Source: Amborella trichopoda
Lineage: Eukaryota; Streptophyta; Magnoliopsida; Amborellales; Amborellaceae
Assembly (NCBI RefSeq): GCF_000471905.2
Contig: NW_006494789.1
Span: 5,188,755-5,252,754, forward strand
Reading direction: 5' to 3'
Length of the DNA stretch: 64,000 nucleotides
A program made the position numbers and the translations under genes. This document shows, one piece after another, positions 39,901-47,467 of the stretch. Each line of letters opens with the position of its first letter. Positions within the stretch are counted from its first letter, which is position 1. The notes beneath the pieces are model-generated. The model saw only the letters and a program-made list of their open reading frames with translations, was not told the origin of the DNA and did not search any database.

Positions 39901-42900
39901 CCAAAGGCTGACATTGAGATCCCAAAAGGTTTCAAGATTATCCGAAAAGATTGGGATCAAGACCCCTAATATCTGGTACTTGATCCCTAAAATACGTATT
40001 GTACAGGCGCTTCCAACCACAGGGTTCTTCAAGCCTTTCACAAGCCCCCCATTCCCGATCCCAATCCCAAAAACTATGCTTCACATATTCAAAAAGAATC
40101 AAATTCCAAAGTGCGATTAGAATGATATATTAATAAATAATAACACTTTCAATTTGAAACGTCCCAAAGCCCAAGACCTATCTAGAATCCTTAAGGACAT
40201 CATTTTCATCTTGTTTTCTTGATAGCATGATTGGCAAAATCAGACTCACTCCAGAACTCAGTATCAGCCAAGAGAAAGTCAGCTTGCCCTTCCACTTGGG
40301 ACTCACTCAATTTCCCACGAATTAGTCAAGATGGCATTAAAACATTCCAAAAAATATCAACAATTCATAGACACTAAGGAAAATGAAAGAAATAAACTGT
40401 ATATACAACATGAAAAATGAATTTAAAATCAAAATCGAATCAATTATATGAATTGAAATTGAAAAAAAAGAAGTTACACAAAATTTCGAAGCCAATCCTT
40501 CATTCTTTGTGCTCAGTGCGAATAAACACAAATGGAAACCCCCCGCCCGATTTGGGGTGCGAGTTCAGATCTAGTTGATCCGAGCTCTTGAGATTTCATG
40601 GGTGAATAGCATTTTTGAAGTAGAAATCTCACAAATTTCATATTTATTTTTAGTGGTTTTCTGTGAGAGAGAAGCCTATGACTCCATAAAGAATACAACA
40701 CAATAGGCTTCAAGAACAATTTCATCCAAGATCAAGTTGCGAACAAATTGTAAATTTTTTAATTTAGCCAGAATAAAAGTCGAAACATTGAACCTCTCAA
40801 AACTGAAAAATCTGATTTTTTTTTTTTCTTTTTTTTGTCCAATCTGATCTATTCAATGGATAGATCATGCAAAAGTTACCCTACAGCCAAAATTCCGGCT
40901 CGTTCTGATGATGAAATGAGGAGAAATAAGGAAAAGGGGGGTCTGATCCCCTCTCCCCCCCCCAACTGGACAAGTATCCTCCTGAACAACAAATGATATA
41001 CAAGTAAAAGATGAAAATTTGGCCCCTGGCACCATGTGAACTAAAATAAATTAAGCAAGTGAAGTATCAGTAAAAATAATTTCAATTAGTAAGATATGTA
41101 CCAATTTCAAAAGTATAATTTAAGGTTATATAGCTTACTTTTATTACTACACTGTGGCATGTCAGGATGCCAACTTATTCCTTAATGGTACACACTCATG
41201 TGGTGTCTTTCATAAAATCTACAGACGGGAAGTTATAGATGTTTGTGGAACGAGTGCGTTCCTGCTTACAGCTCTCTATCTACACCATGTACATGATGTC
41301 CAACTACGAGAAGTGCGATAAATAAACCATGAAATAGATTCTCAACTGAAATATGAAACTAACCTTGCGAGCTTCAGTATCTTTCCAAACATTGCCAGCT
41401 ATCCCAAGAACAATGACTACTACCAGTTGAAATAAAAATATTGCTCCTGTCAATTTGTCAATCATGGCATCTACAGCTGTAAGTTTGGGTTCAGGTATGC
41501 CTCTGCTCATGCCTAACTTTGTCTCATTACCTGCAGATCAGAATGGTTTTATGTTGTCATTGCAATATATTAAACCAAATCTGCCAAGAAACACATCACT
41601 TCCAAAATGAGAGTGAAAGTACAAGTGGGCGTCGAACGCCCCACTTCCACATTTGATATTACTGCGTCGAAGCCACAAAGTGGAAGGGCGGCCTTCCATT
41701 CAGTATTTTTTTAGCATTAAAATGGGCCCAGTTTTGGAAGACAGCCATTCCATCAAAAATGATGGAAGGGTGGTCTTCCATAATTGTGGGAGACTCCATT
41801 ACACTCCCAAAAACTCCACGCGTCAAACACACCCTTAGTGTCAACAGAATTATCCATGAGTAAACAAAAACCAACAAAATACCCAGGAGCAAAATCTTGC
41901 ACATGCCATTTGGTTTACATTCAAATAACATAATTCATCTTTCTAATATGTAAACAAAACCCAAACTTCAAACCAACATTCTACTTCCTACTGTCAAGCA
42001 TACCAATGATTTTTAGATAGCCAAGAAATCTAACAAGATTGCATAAGATGTAGTGCTGAACTTGCCTGTGTAAACAGCTACTCCACATGCCCATTCCGTG
42101 TTCCTCAAGTAACAAGATTGTAACAATGTATTATTGATTGTTAAGGGACACAAATCATTCTCTATAAAAGGTGGAAAGAGCCTTATATTAGCATCAAATC
42201 TTCTAATATCCTTATCTGGATAAGGGCATTCAATGACACCCTGCACGTCAAAAGAAATAAAACTATGAGTTATCAATATGACCAACACTCCCAGTTGAGG
42301 AAACCAAACAAATCACAGGTAAAGCAAATACTCAAGCTATTTGACCAAAAAAAGCATGCCTTAATTCTGTGCAACAATTCAGATGTAATTCCCGCACATG
42401 CAGAAGGAATGACCCGTGTCTTCAGATCAGTTTCACCATCAAGGGCTGCAGTCTGCACTATTCTTGAAGGGGTCCGTCACCAGATTTTTATAAAATTCAC
42501 AGTTTACTTGAGCAGCACTAGGATAAAATTGCTAACTTATGATTGTTAGTTTAAAAAGCAAGTCATGTGATGCACAAAACACCAGAAATGTACTTCCATT
42601 CCCATCCAAATAGCCCAATTATACCACATACAGTATCCTGGATCCATGATATGAGCACACAATGCCAGAATCTATCTGAAAAATTGTCTAGAGGCCCTGT
42701 TTTCTTTGTGTATAAGACATGCAGTATGCACAGAAATAAAATCACATAAACATCTATCGCATAAAAATGTGCAATGTCTCAGCCGCAATAACCAAATTTT
42801 TTTTGCAATTTCTTTTTTGAACATTAACTGTCAGTAGTGCGTTAGCAATTTTTGAAATAATTCCTAGTATTTTGTTGGTAGGAACGGAAACCGAGACTAG

Positions 42901-45900
42901 TAGCTGAGTCACTGGTGGTGCTACCATCTTGACCTCAACCCCATCCCTAAAATTCTTTTGCAAGTTCAGAATTTATATCCAAACACTTCAAATGGGTAAT
43001 GGCACATTTCCTGTACTCTTTTTTAGAATAATGAGCATTATAAGCACTTATTTTGATCCATGAAAGCCATGCTGACCCAATTTGGAGTAATCATATAGTT
43101 CATGGTCCAGAAATTAGAACCTTATAACGTACTTCAATGATTATTTTCTTAGCACATCATATTTGAAAGCTTAGCTTCAAGCACTTAGTATGCCAGTCCA
43201 ACAAAGCACGAAGAAAGAGCAGAATCAAAGATTTGTCTGTGAGCAAGGAAGCAGTCTACAACCAAGGCATATGTTTATTTGTGTCAACAGGATATGATAC
43301 AGATGGGCATGGGATAAGGCATGGCAACAGTTCATGATGTTTTGACCTTTGTCGGTTCACATCCTTCCTAGCTCGAAAACCTCAAATACCTACACGAAGT
43401 CCTTGCACATACGCTACAGACATGCATAGGTGCTTAAATGTATTATATGAATCAAAACCACACATAACATTACTAGAGAAGAAAATAGTGACTATTGCTC
43501 ATCCACAACACCAACCTCATGACAAACAATATAAGATATTTATGATTAATAGATCTCATGTCTGGACTCCAGCACTCCATTACCGTAACTAATTTGAGTT
43601 GTAATGCATAGATGAAGACGTTTTATCAAAATAGAAGTGCTTGGAAGCAATATTCACAAGATAATACTGTTGAAGAACTCTATCAGCAACAAGAAAATAC
43701 AAGAATCTTCAACAGTCAAATTTTGAAAGAAAGGCAATTGAATTCATCAGATTGGCATACAAATAAGCCGTAGATGGTGACTCTTCACAGATGCATAGCA
43801 TCAATTCTAATGGAAACTACAAACATGAACAGAAGGCCGCAGGGTAGTTCAGAATTGCTCGATGGAGATTATATAGCATGACATAAGTCAGAGAACATAT
43901 TTCTTACATCTTTCAACTAAATTTCGCCTGGAATGCATTTCAATAAATTTTAGCATAAGTTTTTTCATTCAAAATTCATGATGAAATCAGAAGGAGAAGT
44001 AGTTTATTCAACTATACTCACCTCGACAAAGCATACACCCTGAGGATCAGAAGTACCAATAAGAACAAGATCACATGGAACTTCATCATTCTCACGTAGC
44101 CATACTATGTTGCCAACACGAATGTTCTGCGCTTGAACCTAGAAAGAGGAAAATTTGTCAATGGTATGAGAGTAGATTCCACACTACGAGTGAAGAAGTA
44201 TGTAAACATACATTAAACAAGAGTACCGAAATTAAATAGTTCGAAAACAACAGAAACAGAAAACAAAATGAATGCATATAGATGCTCTTAACATGAAAAA
44301 GTGTCACTCACTTCAAAAAAACTACATCTTCAAAAAACAGTCACATGGCTTGGCAGAAATTCATAAAACAAGATAACAGGCCATGATTCTCAATGCCCTC
44401 TGCTCAGTTCCATCCTCCTATTGCATTTTTATAACAGCTATATAAAAGACTAAAGAGGACTTCCAAGAGAACAAGCACACAAAGATACCATTCAAGGATA
44501 AAATAATCATTGGACACAGTGTAAAGGGTAAAGAACTTGCATAATTCTGGCCCATAAACTATATTCCAAGTATAGTAGAGTGGATTCACTCCCGTTTCTC
44601 CTAAATTTACAAAGTGGCTTTCATTGAATGGCACAATGTGCATTTCTCTAATGTCAGAGAAACCTTCACTTCAGTTAATATAATTGACCATCTGATTTCA
44701 TCATTTAACATAATCGACCATCTGATTTTATACAAAGCAACCACCTAGAACTATGATCAGCGAGAATCATCACATTGGGGTCAAGTAAGTTCATATTTGT
44801 TAGGTAAAAGCAATGCAATTTTGGGATGAAGCATATAAATGGAATTAAACACAAAGTATTCCAAATATCCAAAATTAAGAGATAGGAACATGACAGTCGA
44901 ATACATCTCCAATTATCCAACTTTCAATCATAAAATGCCTTGCACCAGAAATGAAATTACTGATCCAAAGAATTCCAATGAGCTTAGCATGTTGCTGCTT
45001 TAACTTTCATAATGCTAATATCATGAAACTATGGCAAATAACACAGTATGGTATTAAGAGTTTTAATTTCACAGAACATCAAGGATATGAGAGCAGGGAA
45101 GAAAATGGTACGTATACAGAAGACTGAAACAAATGTTAATGTAACCAAACCAATGAGTAACAACACCATAGTCTTTTGAATACAAAAACACTAAATACCA
45201 AAACATTGCCACCATAACCAAATATCTGAACGAAGGTATCCATTGGGGAACCCCAACTGATTATTCAGGAGATAATAACAGAGTAAGTACAGGAAAAAGA
45301 TACATACACGTGTTCTAGTTCCCTGCTTTACAACCCATACTTCTTTTTCATTGGCTTGCTTGTCGGAGAGATATCTGTTGTAGTCATCCCAGGCCTCTTT
45401 TGTGGCTGAGACTGCAAATATAAAGATGAGTGGACCCCATGTACTTGCAGGATTGACAGGTGTTATAAGCGGCCATAATTGAAGGCATGCAATCAGCAGG
45501 AAGTACTTGTTCATGAACCGACTGGTATACACAAAGAAAAGAGTGTTATTTAAAACTATTATTTTTAAGGGCACACCATGCATGATCCACTATGAGGCAG
45601 GTGTCAAATAATAAGTACCATAAGAACATTCTTTTTAGAGAAAAATCATCAATTTCCTAATATCCATCCAACCCAAATGTCTGCCCCAAATGTAAGCGCA
45701 AGCATACACAGAAATCATGCACAGTTTATGAATTACTCAAGGATAGCAAAGTCCAACTACCCAACAGATAAATGAGGTCAACTGCAACAAGCAATTAATG
45801 CAACACAAAAATGAAACAATGCACAATCCAAAAAATCGTTAACAGCATAAGAGAAAGAAAACATTCTGAAGAAAATCTAAGTTTGCATTCGCCATACAGT

Positions 45901-47467
45901 CCAGCCATAATGTCCTTGATATTTTTAATATATGTCATTATGGTCATGGATCCACCAGATGCCATATTAACACAAGAAAAATGGTTTAGGCAACAAGAAG
46001 GATTTCGTAGATTTCTGAATGGGATCATATTCATTGATCCTAGAAACTTTTCCTCTAACCAAAGTAGTCAACAAAACATTATCATACATTTGAAGCCGAT
46101 GACTGTTAATTTCTGAAGTATTTCAGGAGATTCCAATGCATGCTATGTTCAATTATTATAAGCCATAATCTTAAGTAAGCGAACCACCTTTCATGAACTA
46201 CAAACTTCACCACAGGTCTGGCTGATACATTATGCTATAATGCAAAAAGAACAGAAATTCAAAGGGAAAAGGATGAGCCTCTCCCTCCATACACATGGAC
46301 TAAATAGCCCTGCCACTTGGACACCCTTTGCCTCCAGGTCTAAATTTTTGGCCAAGGACACCAAAAGCTCATTGTAAAATTACTATTCTTCCCTTAAAAA
46401 AATAAAAAAGAGAAAAATAGTGACTAAAAAGAAGAAAACCAATTTCGCAATCCCCCCTGGGTCCCCTCTTTCTCATTCTAAACCAAGTACCCAAAATATC
46501 AGCCCAATCTCTTCCAGACTTGATTTGGCAGAAATCACCTAGTTATTGCTGAAAAGAGTTCAATGGCCAGAATGCCGTGAACAAGACTGCCAGAAAAATA
46601 GAAGAGAAACAAATTGGGACCTGCTTATTGCAGGAAAGTAATCAGAGTTTTGTTGGAATTTGGCATCAACGGATTCTTCAACCATAGCTTCGTAATGTAT
46701 TGGCTAACAGAGCACCCATCAATTGTAAACTCTCTCTCTCTCTGATTTCTCCCCATTTTCTGGTCTTTGCAAAAGTTTTAATCATCTTATTTCATCTCAG
46801 AATACCACAATTTTCTAGCCAATTCCCAAACTTTTTCCGGCACAAGAATTTGGAATTCCCGCCCTCTAGTATTTTGAACTCAATAGAACTCCTGATATTC
46901 AGCCAGAAATATCCTTAACAACCGGCCTCCCAAAGGTAGTTACACATCCAGTCTTTATTGAAGTTGGGTAGGACACATGTTTCAAATGTCTTCCTCTATC
47001 AAAAATGTTATATTCCTAACAAAAAGAAATAAGAAGGTTGAAAGCTCTTTGTAATTTTCATTCTCACATTACGATAAGTCCTCCAATAAACTAAATCTAG
47101 ATGTTTTCGTTTAACTTGTAAAGAAAGTGATATTCTAGGTTGAGTTCTAGTGACTTGTTCAAACAAAAGTTTTAGACTTCAAAATTTAAATCTCACAAAC
47201 CCATAAAGCAATGATTCTACGATGATCTAATGATATTTAAAATGGACTTTCCAAATGTTAACGAGATTGTATATCAGTTGTGCTTTAACTGCATAGGAAT
47301 CACAGGAGTGACATAATCATTGAGTAAAGCAACAAGGATCACCTGAACTGCTCCCATAGATTTTTTGGAAGAAAATTCAACAGTGTATATTTTCTGTTTG
47401 ATATTCGGTTGTCACAATAAAGATCCAAAGTCAAGTCACTATCATTGATGTAGATGCACCGCCTCAT
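6366..47467 (-). CDS. ALA2: P4-type phospholipid-transporting ATPase (flippase), ALA2-like, 5' part; 15 exons seen
   Basis: Aminophospholipid flippases move phosphatidylserine-type lipids from the lumenal or outer to the cytosolic leaflet, powered by ATP, usually with a Cdc50/ALIS subunit. Fifteen exons, listed separately, join without frame error into about 655 residues that match plant ALA2 throughout. Landmarks: N-terminal MRRCIYIN, first membrane segments (residues ~42-90), DGET actuator motif (157-160), TM4 PISIK with the P4 proline (328-332), phosphorylation motif DKTGT with Asp381, nucleotide-binding KGAD (524-527) and TGDK (636-639). Plant ALA2 is about 1,100 residues, so roughly 40% (GDG.ND hinge and C-terminal helices) lies left of base 1. 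The start ATG at 47465-47467 is preceded by an in-frame TAG nine bases upstream. All junctions are GT-AG except introns 4 and 5 (GC-AG). The gene exceeds 41 kb because introns 6, 7, 9, 12 and 15 are filled with transposons. No disabling mutation is seen in the exons. ALA2 orthology is from my knowledge of the Arabidopsis protein, not a search. Confidence 0.93.
6664..6744 (-). CDS. ALA2: ALA2-like flippase, coding exon 14 (residues 589-615)
   Basis: Acceptor TTTTAG|TGG, donor CAG|GTGGAC, 27 codons in phase 0. Encodes [20 protein letters not shown], then AIEDRLQ, the conserved GATAIEDKLQ-type motif. Introns 13 and 14 are 93 and 177 bp. Confidence 0.93.
6838..6992 (-). CDS. ALA2: ALA2-like flippase, coding exon 13 (residues 537-588)
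   Basis: Acceptor CTTTAG|GA, donor GAG|GTGAGC, ending in phase 0. Encodes [20 protein letters not shown], then [14 protein letters not shown] and [12 protein letters not shown], the conserved GLRTL..A region. Confidence 0.94.
7354..10860 (+). mobile_element. hAT transposon (3.5 kb) in intron 12, with TIRs and imperfect 8-bp TSD
   Basis: Element 7362-10852. Left end CAGTGTTTTAAAATGCGG; reverse-complemented right end CTGTGTTTTAAAAAGCAGG. Flanking 8-mers TTAATCAG (7354-7361) and TTACTAAG (10853-10860) match at six of eight positions, consistent with an old hAT target duplication. The subterminal regions are rich in GCATC/TGCGG motifs (CGCATCGCTGCATATCCGG at the left, CGCATCCGG and CCGCATCC at the right). 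It contains a broken plus-strand hAT transposase and so lies antisense to the flippase gene. Confidence 0.85.
7878..10372 (+). pseudogene. hAT transposase with BED-like finger and DUF659, broken
   Basis: Successive plus-strand pieces give the usual order of plant hAT transposases. Around 7959-8147 is a degraded BED finger (C..C....GGI.W.K..LAG...V..C). At 8380-8490 is the [18 protein letters not shown] region. At 8606-9064 is DUF659 with [13 protein letters not shown] (conserved Asp), a [17 protein letters not shown] segment and [11 protein letters not shown]. At 9089-9640 is the continuation with [18 protein letters not shown]. From 9770 to 10072 is the C-terminal dimerisation part ([10 protein letters not shown], then [13 protein letters not shown]) and at 10124-10372 an acidic tail. 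Several stops and frameshifts make it non-functional; one interruption near 9850-9940 may be an intron. Confidence 0.8.
10861..11847. other. Intron 12 sequence between the two hAT elements
   Basis: No coding similarity or repeat recognised. The short open frames here have no supporting motif. Confidence 0.5.
11848..12251. mobile_element. hAT-type MITE with CCTAGGCGG subterminal repeats and 8-bp TSD
   Basis: Element 11856-12243 (388 bp). Left end CAATGTTTCAAAACGCG; reverse-complemented right end TAGTGTTTCAAAAAGCGG. Flanks CATATATC (11848-11855) and CATATATT (12244-12251) match at seven of eight positions. The GC-rich ends repeat CCTAGGCGG/CTAGGCGGC, while the centre is AT-rich. No coding capacity. 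The terminal core GTGTTTYAAAA is the same as in the autonomous-type hAT elements of this window. Confidence 0.85.
12629..12793 (-). CDS. ALA2: ALA2-like flippase, coding exon 12 (residues 482-536), KGAD
   Basis: Acceptor TTTCAG|AA, donor TCCG|GTAATT. Encodes the N-domain core: [20 protein letters not shown] and [12 protein letters not shown] with KGAD at 524-527. Followed by the 5.6-kb intron 12, which carries two hAT elements. Confidence 0.94.
12906..13015 (-). CDS. ALA2: ALA2-like flippase, coding exon 11 (residues 445-481)
   Basis: Acceptor TTGCAG|T, donor CTTC|GTAATA. Encodes [20 protein letters not shown], including the Y.A.S.DE.ALV signature of the P4 nucleotide-binding domain. Intron 10 is 98 bp and intron 11 is 112 bp. 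Confidence 0.92.
13114..13210 (-). CDS. ALA2: ALA2-like flippase, coding exon 10 (residues 413-445)
   Basis: Acceptor TTTCAG|AT, donor AAGAG|GTGATC. Encodes [20 protein letters not shown], then [12 protein letters not shown], the start of the nucleotide-binding domain with the conserved AVCNTV. Confidence 0.9.
13451..13575 (+). repeat. Dispersed SINE-like repeat, copy B
   Basis: ATC repeat followed by GAGCCCTATCCCAAATATT, TGGGGCCAGCTATCAAGATT and then CTAACCTAATACAAACCTCC. Same order as the copies at 4591 and 23815 but shorter. In intron 9. Confidence 0.6.
13780..13995. repeat. Degenerate tandem repeat (GGTCACCATGATGAC / AAGTCATTTATGG)
   Basis: Interleaved repeats of TGGTCACCATGATGAC, TCTATACATAAGTC and CATTTATGGTGGTC occur five or more times in about 200 bp. 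GGTCACC is itself palindromic. No coding content. Confidence 0.75.
14000..15420. other. Intron 9 sequence, unrecognised; one short tandem duplication
   Basis: At 14773-14825 a 28-bp unit (GCATGGAGCTCCAACATG...) occurs twice in tandem. Otherwise no element boundary or protein similarity is seen. Confidence 0.45.
15421..15897. repeat. (CT)n microsatellite enclosing an assembly gap (N 15434-15840)
   Basis: CT repeats stand on both sides of 407 N bases. The gap is most simply an unresolved long CT tract. Minus-strand open frames with a run of RE dipeptides across the gap are artefacts. Confidence 0.9.
15898..17823. other. Intron 9 sequence, unrecognised
   Basis: Overlapping open frames on both strands at 16271-17057 carry no motif I recognise, and no terminal repeats were found. 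The 100-200 bp before 17824 is ordinary intron next to exon 9. Confidence 0.4.
17824..17966 (-). CDS. ALA2: ALA2-like flippase, coding exon 9 (residues 365-413), catalytic DKTGT
   Basis: Acceptor GTGCAG|T, donor AAAG|GTTGGT. Encodes [20 protein letters not shown] with the phosphorylated Asp381, then [20 protein letters not shown]. Intron 8 is only 139 bp. Confidence 0.94.
18106..18203 (-). CDS. ALA2: ALA2-like flippase, coding exon 8 (residues 333-365)
   Basis: Acceptor TGGTAG|GTA, donor ACGAA|GTACGT. Encodes [20 protein letters not shown], then [12 protein letters not shown], the stretch leading from TM4 to the P domain. Too short and stop-bounded to appear as a long open frame; found by looking for the sequence between PISIK and SEDLGQVEY. 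Confidence 0.92.
18550..18668. repeat. Compound microsatellite (TCTA)n, (TG)n, (AT)n
   Basis: TCTA repeats, then TGTGTGTG, then an AT run, separated by a short sequence with ATGACTCATGCATC present on both sides of the AT run. In intron 7. Confidence 0.85.
19100..19165 (-). repeat. Dispersed SINE-like repeat, copy C (core only, minus strand)
   Basis: On the minus strand it reads an ATC run, then GAGCTTTATCCCAACTATTT and GGGGGTATTACGGC. It is the reverse orientation of the other three copies. Confidence 0.5.
19899..20160 (+). mobile_element. Fragment of an LTR retrotransposon: possible LTR end plus primer-binding site
   Basis: TGGTATCAGAGC at 20148-20159 is complementary to the 3' end of plant initiator Met-tRNA, the primer used by many copia-type elements. 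The preceding ~250 bp, beginning TGTTGAAAGTTCAACAG at about 19899 and containing a CT-rich tract, is the plausible 5' LTR. No gag frame follows, because a LINE fragment begins about 60 bp later. Confidence 0.55.
20216..20976 (+). mobile_element. 5'-truncated LINE (RNase H end) with poly-A tail
   Basis: Plus-strand pieces match the C-terminus of plant L1-type ORF2. At 20216-20290 is a [24 protein letters not shown] segment; at 20396-20530 is [20 protein letters not shown]; at 20521-20727 is [12 protein letters not shown], then a region ending [15 protein letters not shown], the RVT_3 RNase H pattern. It ends in a run of A at 20964-20976. The same domain, on the other strand and more complete, occurs in the LINE at 30359-37930 ([11 protein letters not shown]...[10 protein letters not shown]). 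Frameshifted and truncated, so dead. Confidence 0.8.
21690..23150 (+). mobile_element. Decayed Ty1/copia retrotransposon (RT and RNase H remnants)
   Basis: Plus-strand translation with stops at 21735-22130 gives [20 protein letters not shown], then [18 protein letters not shown] and a D-for-A degraded MDV-type catalytic region, i.e. copia reverse transcriptase. At 22565-22700, [20 protein letters not shown] followed by [10 protein letters not shown] is the copia RNase H pattern (SAEAEYRAM). At 22845-22935 is a degraded 'DQLADIFTK' end. About 400 bp at 22150-22550 does not fit and may be another insertion. 22960-23150 could be its 3' LTR. Confidence 0.7.
23285..24846 (+). mobile_element. Small LTR element (TRIM-like) with two LTRs and Met-tRNA primer site
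   Basis: Two direct repeats of about 250 bp, roughly 23285-23545 and 24595-24846, share in order GAA.TT.AAA, AGGGCTAGGATTT / AAAGGCTAGGATTT, TTTTTAGGGTTTTT, GTGGACTCCCC / GTGGATTCCCC, AGACC(T/C)..AGAG and ATTATTTTCTTTCTCC. The first is followed at 23547 by TGGTATCAGAG, the Met-tRNA primer-binding site. The second is preceded by a purine-rich GAATTGAGGGATAG tract. The internal part is only about 1 kb with no polymerase, and includes SINE-like copy D. A similar purine tract and a homologous ~60-bp stretch also precede the first LTR. Confidence 0.65.
23815..24075 (+). repeat. Dispersed SINE-like repeat, copy D
   Basis: CAAAGCCTTTTCCCAACTAA, TTGGGGTCGATACATGAATC, later CAGGATTCATGATAAG and CAACCTAACACAACTCAGCC followed by CTTTACCCGGG. 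The best-preserved copy in the window. It sits inside the small LTR element. Confidence 0.65.
24847..25706. other. Intron 7 sequence next to exon 7, unrecognised
   Basis: No element or coding similarity identified. Confidence 0.45.
25707..25811 (-). CDS. ALA2: ALA2-like flippase, coding exon 7 (residues 298-332), TM4
   Basis: Acceptor TTACAG|AAG, donor AAG|GTAAAT, both phase 0, 35 codons. Encodes [15 protein letters not shown] and TM4 with [12 protein letters not shown], the P4-specific proline motif that lines the lipid path. Confidence 0.93.
25812..26357. other. Intron 6, 3' part outside the nested elements
   Basis: Ordinary AT-rich intron between exon 7 and the Mutator-like nest. Nothing recognised. 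Confidence 0.5.
27672..27905. repeat. 24-bp GC-rich minisatellite in the LTR
   Basis: About ten imperfect units of GCCGTCGTGCGTGCAAGGAG plus AGAG. The unit length is a multiple of three, which keeps several frames open on both strands and creates long arginine/cysteine- or leucine/serine-rich open frames. I regard those as by-products, not genes. Confidence 0.85.
28610..29770. repeat. ~194-bp tandem array in the LTR (about six units)
   Basis: Units carry ACCAAATGGTGTCCAAATG, CTTCAAACCACTTTTAAATG, AAAGATGGATG, TCTACTTCAAATTTGGTTTT, GAACCATGTTGAAATTC, ATGATTTGAGAATTATGCCC and TTGTAAGTTGCAGTGAATTT. ACCAAATGGTGT-type starts are near 28675, 28870, 29050 (partial), 29247, 29441 and, degraded, 29639. 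Confidence 0.9.
29930..30350. repeat. Degenerate ~60-bp repeats (CAATGGG.TATCCAT.GGTAGT)
   Basis: Motif variants occur near 29936, 29993, 30054, 30216 and 30333 (AATGGGATATCCATTGGTAG; AATGGGTCATCCGTCGGTAG; ATTGGGTTACCCATTGGTAG; AATGGGTCATCCATTTGTCA). The last copy is cut by the LINE insertion. Confidence 0.7.
30583..35097 (-). pseudogene. LINE ORF2: endonuclease, reverse transcriptase, zinc finger, RNase H
   Basis: Minus-strand segments in order. Endonuclease start [20 protein letters not shown] with ALTETNSW (34560-34700). [21 protein letters not shown] (33330-33400), [20 protein letters not shown] (33130-33210), [18 protein letters not shown] (near 32980), [20 protein letters not shown] (32740-32820) and the catalytic YADD (32660-32690). 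The zf-RVT domain is in the 346-residue frame 31255-32295 ([18 protein letters not shown]). RNase H is at 30583-31038 ([33 protein letters not shown]). The stop within KID.EKAYD and several frameshifts make it inactive, though it is well preserved. Confidence 0.9.
35359..37916 (-). pseudogene. LINE ORF1: proline-rich protein with DUF4283-like domain, broken and gapped
   Basis: From 37916 the minus strand reads [20 protein letters not shown], then a proline/serine-rich linker. Around 37020-37380 it reads [35 protein letters not shown] and LPLHVW, and from 37151 [20 protein letters not shown] and [18 protein letters not shown]. This matches the DUF4283 domain of plant LINE ORF1 proteins. The rest is low-complexity PPS-rich down to about 35359. 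A gap and frameshifts interrupt it. Long plus-strand frames over the same stretch are shadows caused by GC-rich composition. Confidence 0.75.
36019..36297. other. Assembly gap in LINE ORF1
   Basis: 279 N bases between G-rich, low-complexity sequences. Probably unsequenced homopurine DNA; any frame crossing it is unreliable. Confidence 0.95.
38996..39016. repeat. (GA)n microsatellite
   Basis: GA run in the right arm of the Mutator-like element. A comparable GA-rich stretch is in the right half of the element at 4411-5637. Confidence 0.85.
39166..41363. other. Intron 6, 5' part next to exon 6, unrecognised
   Basis: AT-rich intron DNA. No protein similarity, element ends or RNA gene seen. Confidence 0.5.
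41364..41530 (-). CDS. ALA2: ALA2-like flippase, coding exon 6 (residues 242-297)
   Basis: Acceptor CTGCAG|GT, donor AAG|GTTAGT. Encodes [20 protein letters not shown], then the hydrophobic TM3 ([18 protein letters not shown]) and WKDTEARK. Followed on the minus strand by the 15.5-kb transposon-filled intron 6. Confidence 0.93.
42066..42240 (-). CDS. ALA2: ALA2-like flippase, coding exon 5 (residues 184-242), GC donor
   Basis: Acceptor GTGCAG|GGT. Encodes [20 protein letters not shown] through [13 protein letters not shown]. It ends after ACAG in phase 1; the donor is CAG|GCAAGT, the textbook GC donor consensus. Using the GT four bases further on would shift the frame. Intron 5 (41531-42065) is therefore a second GC-AG intron, directly after the first. 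Confidence 0.9.
42360..42452 (-). CDS. ALA2: ALA2-like flippase, coding exon 4 (residues 153-183), GC donor
   Basis: Acceptor TGCAG|ACT, 31 codons, phase 0. Carries the actuator motif DGET (157-160) in [16 protein letters not shown]. The exon must end at ATTAAG because the next exon resumes in phase 0 with GVIECP, so intron 4 begins GCATGC. The nearest GT would add 14 bases and break the frame. This is a GC-AG intron of 119 bp. Confidence 0.9.
44022..44138 (-). CDS. ALA2: ALA2-like flippase, coding exon 3 (residues 114-152)
   Basis: Acceptor TCTAG|GTT, donor GAG|GTGAGT, both phase 0, 39 codons. Encodes the start of the actuator domain: [20 protein letters not shown], then [12 protein letters not shown]. 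Introns 2 and 3 on either side hold no element I recognise. Confidence 0.93.
45308..45521 (-). CDS. ALA2: ALA2-like flippase, coding exon 2 (residues 42-113)
   Basis: Acceptor ACCAG|T, donor CGT|GTATGT. Encodes [20 protein letters not shown]..., TM1 and TM2 with the conserved NPASTWGPL loop, followed by [14 protein letters not shown], the hallmark of P4 ATPases after TM2. Intron 1 (45522-47342) contains a solitary MULE-type terminal sequence near 46265. Confidence 0.93.
46265..46460. repeat. Solitary MULE-type terminal sequence in intron 1
   Basis: GGGAAAAGGATGAGCC, then CTCCCTCCATA, AATAGCCCT and TTGGACACC resemble the right terminal inverted repeat ending at 39156 (GGGAAAAGGATGCCC, CCTCCCCATA, TTAAGCCCT, GTGTCCACG). 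I did not find the partner end or a target duplication downstream, so this may be a truncated copy or chance similarity. Confidence 0.4.
47343..47467 (-). CDS. ALA2: ALA2-like flippase, coding exon 1 (residues 1-42)
   Basis: Starts with ATG at 47467 and encodes the cytosolic N-terminus (MRRCIYIND..., then [18 protein letters not shown]), the standard P4-ATPase entry to the first helix. Donor AG|GTGATC. It ends in phase 2 so that AG plus T of exon 2 makes Ser42. An in-frame TAG at 47474-47476 fixes the start. The exon probably extends upstream into 5' UTR; candidate acceptors TTGTAG and CTCTTAG lie just upstream. Confidence 0.92.

Noticed and set aside
41625..41840. Possible MITE with GGGCGTCGAACGCCCC and GGGTGTGTTTGACGCG ends
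   Set aside because: The two ends match only partly and no target duplication (TTA/TAA or other) was found.
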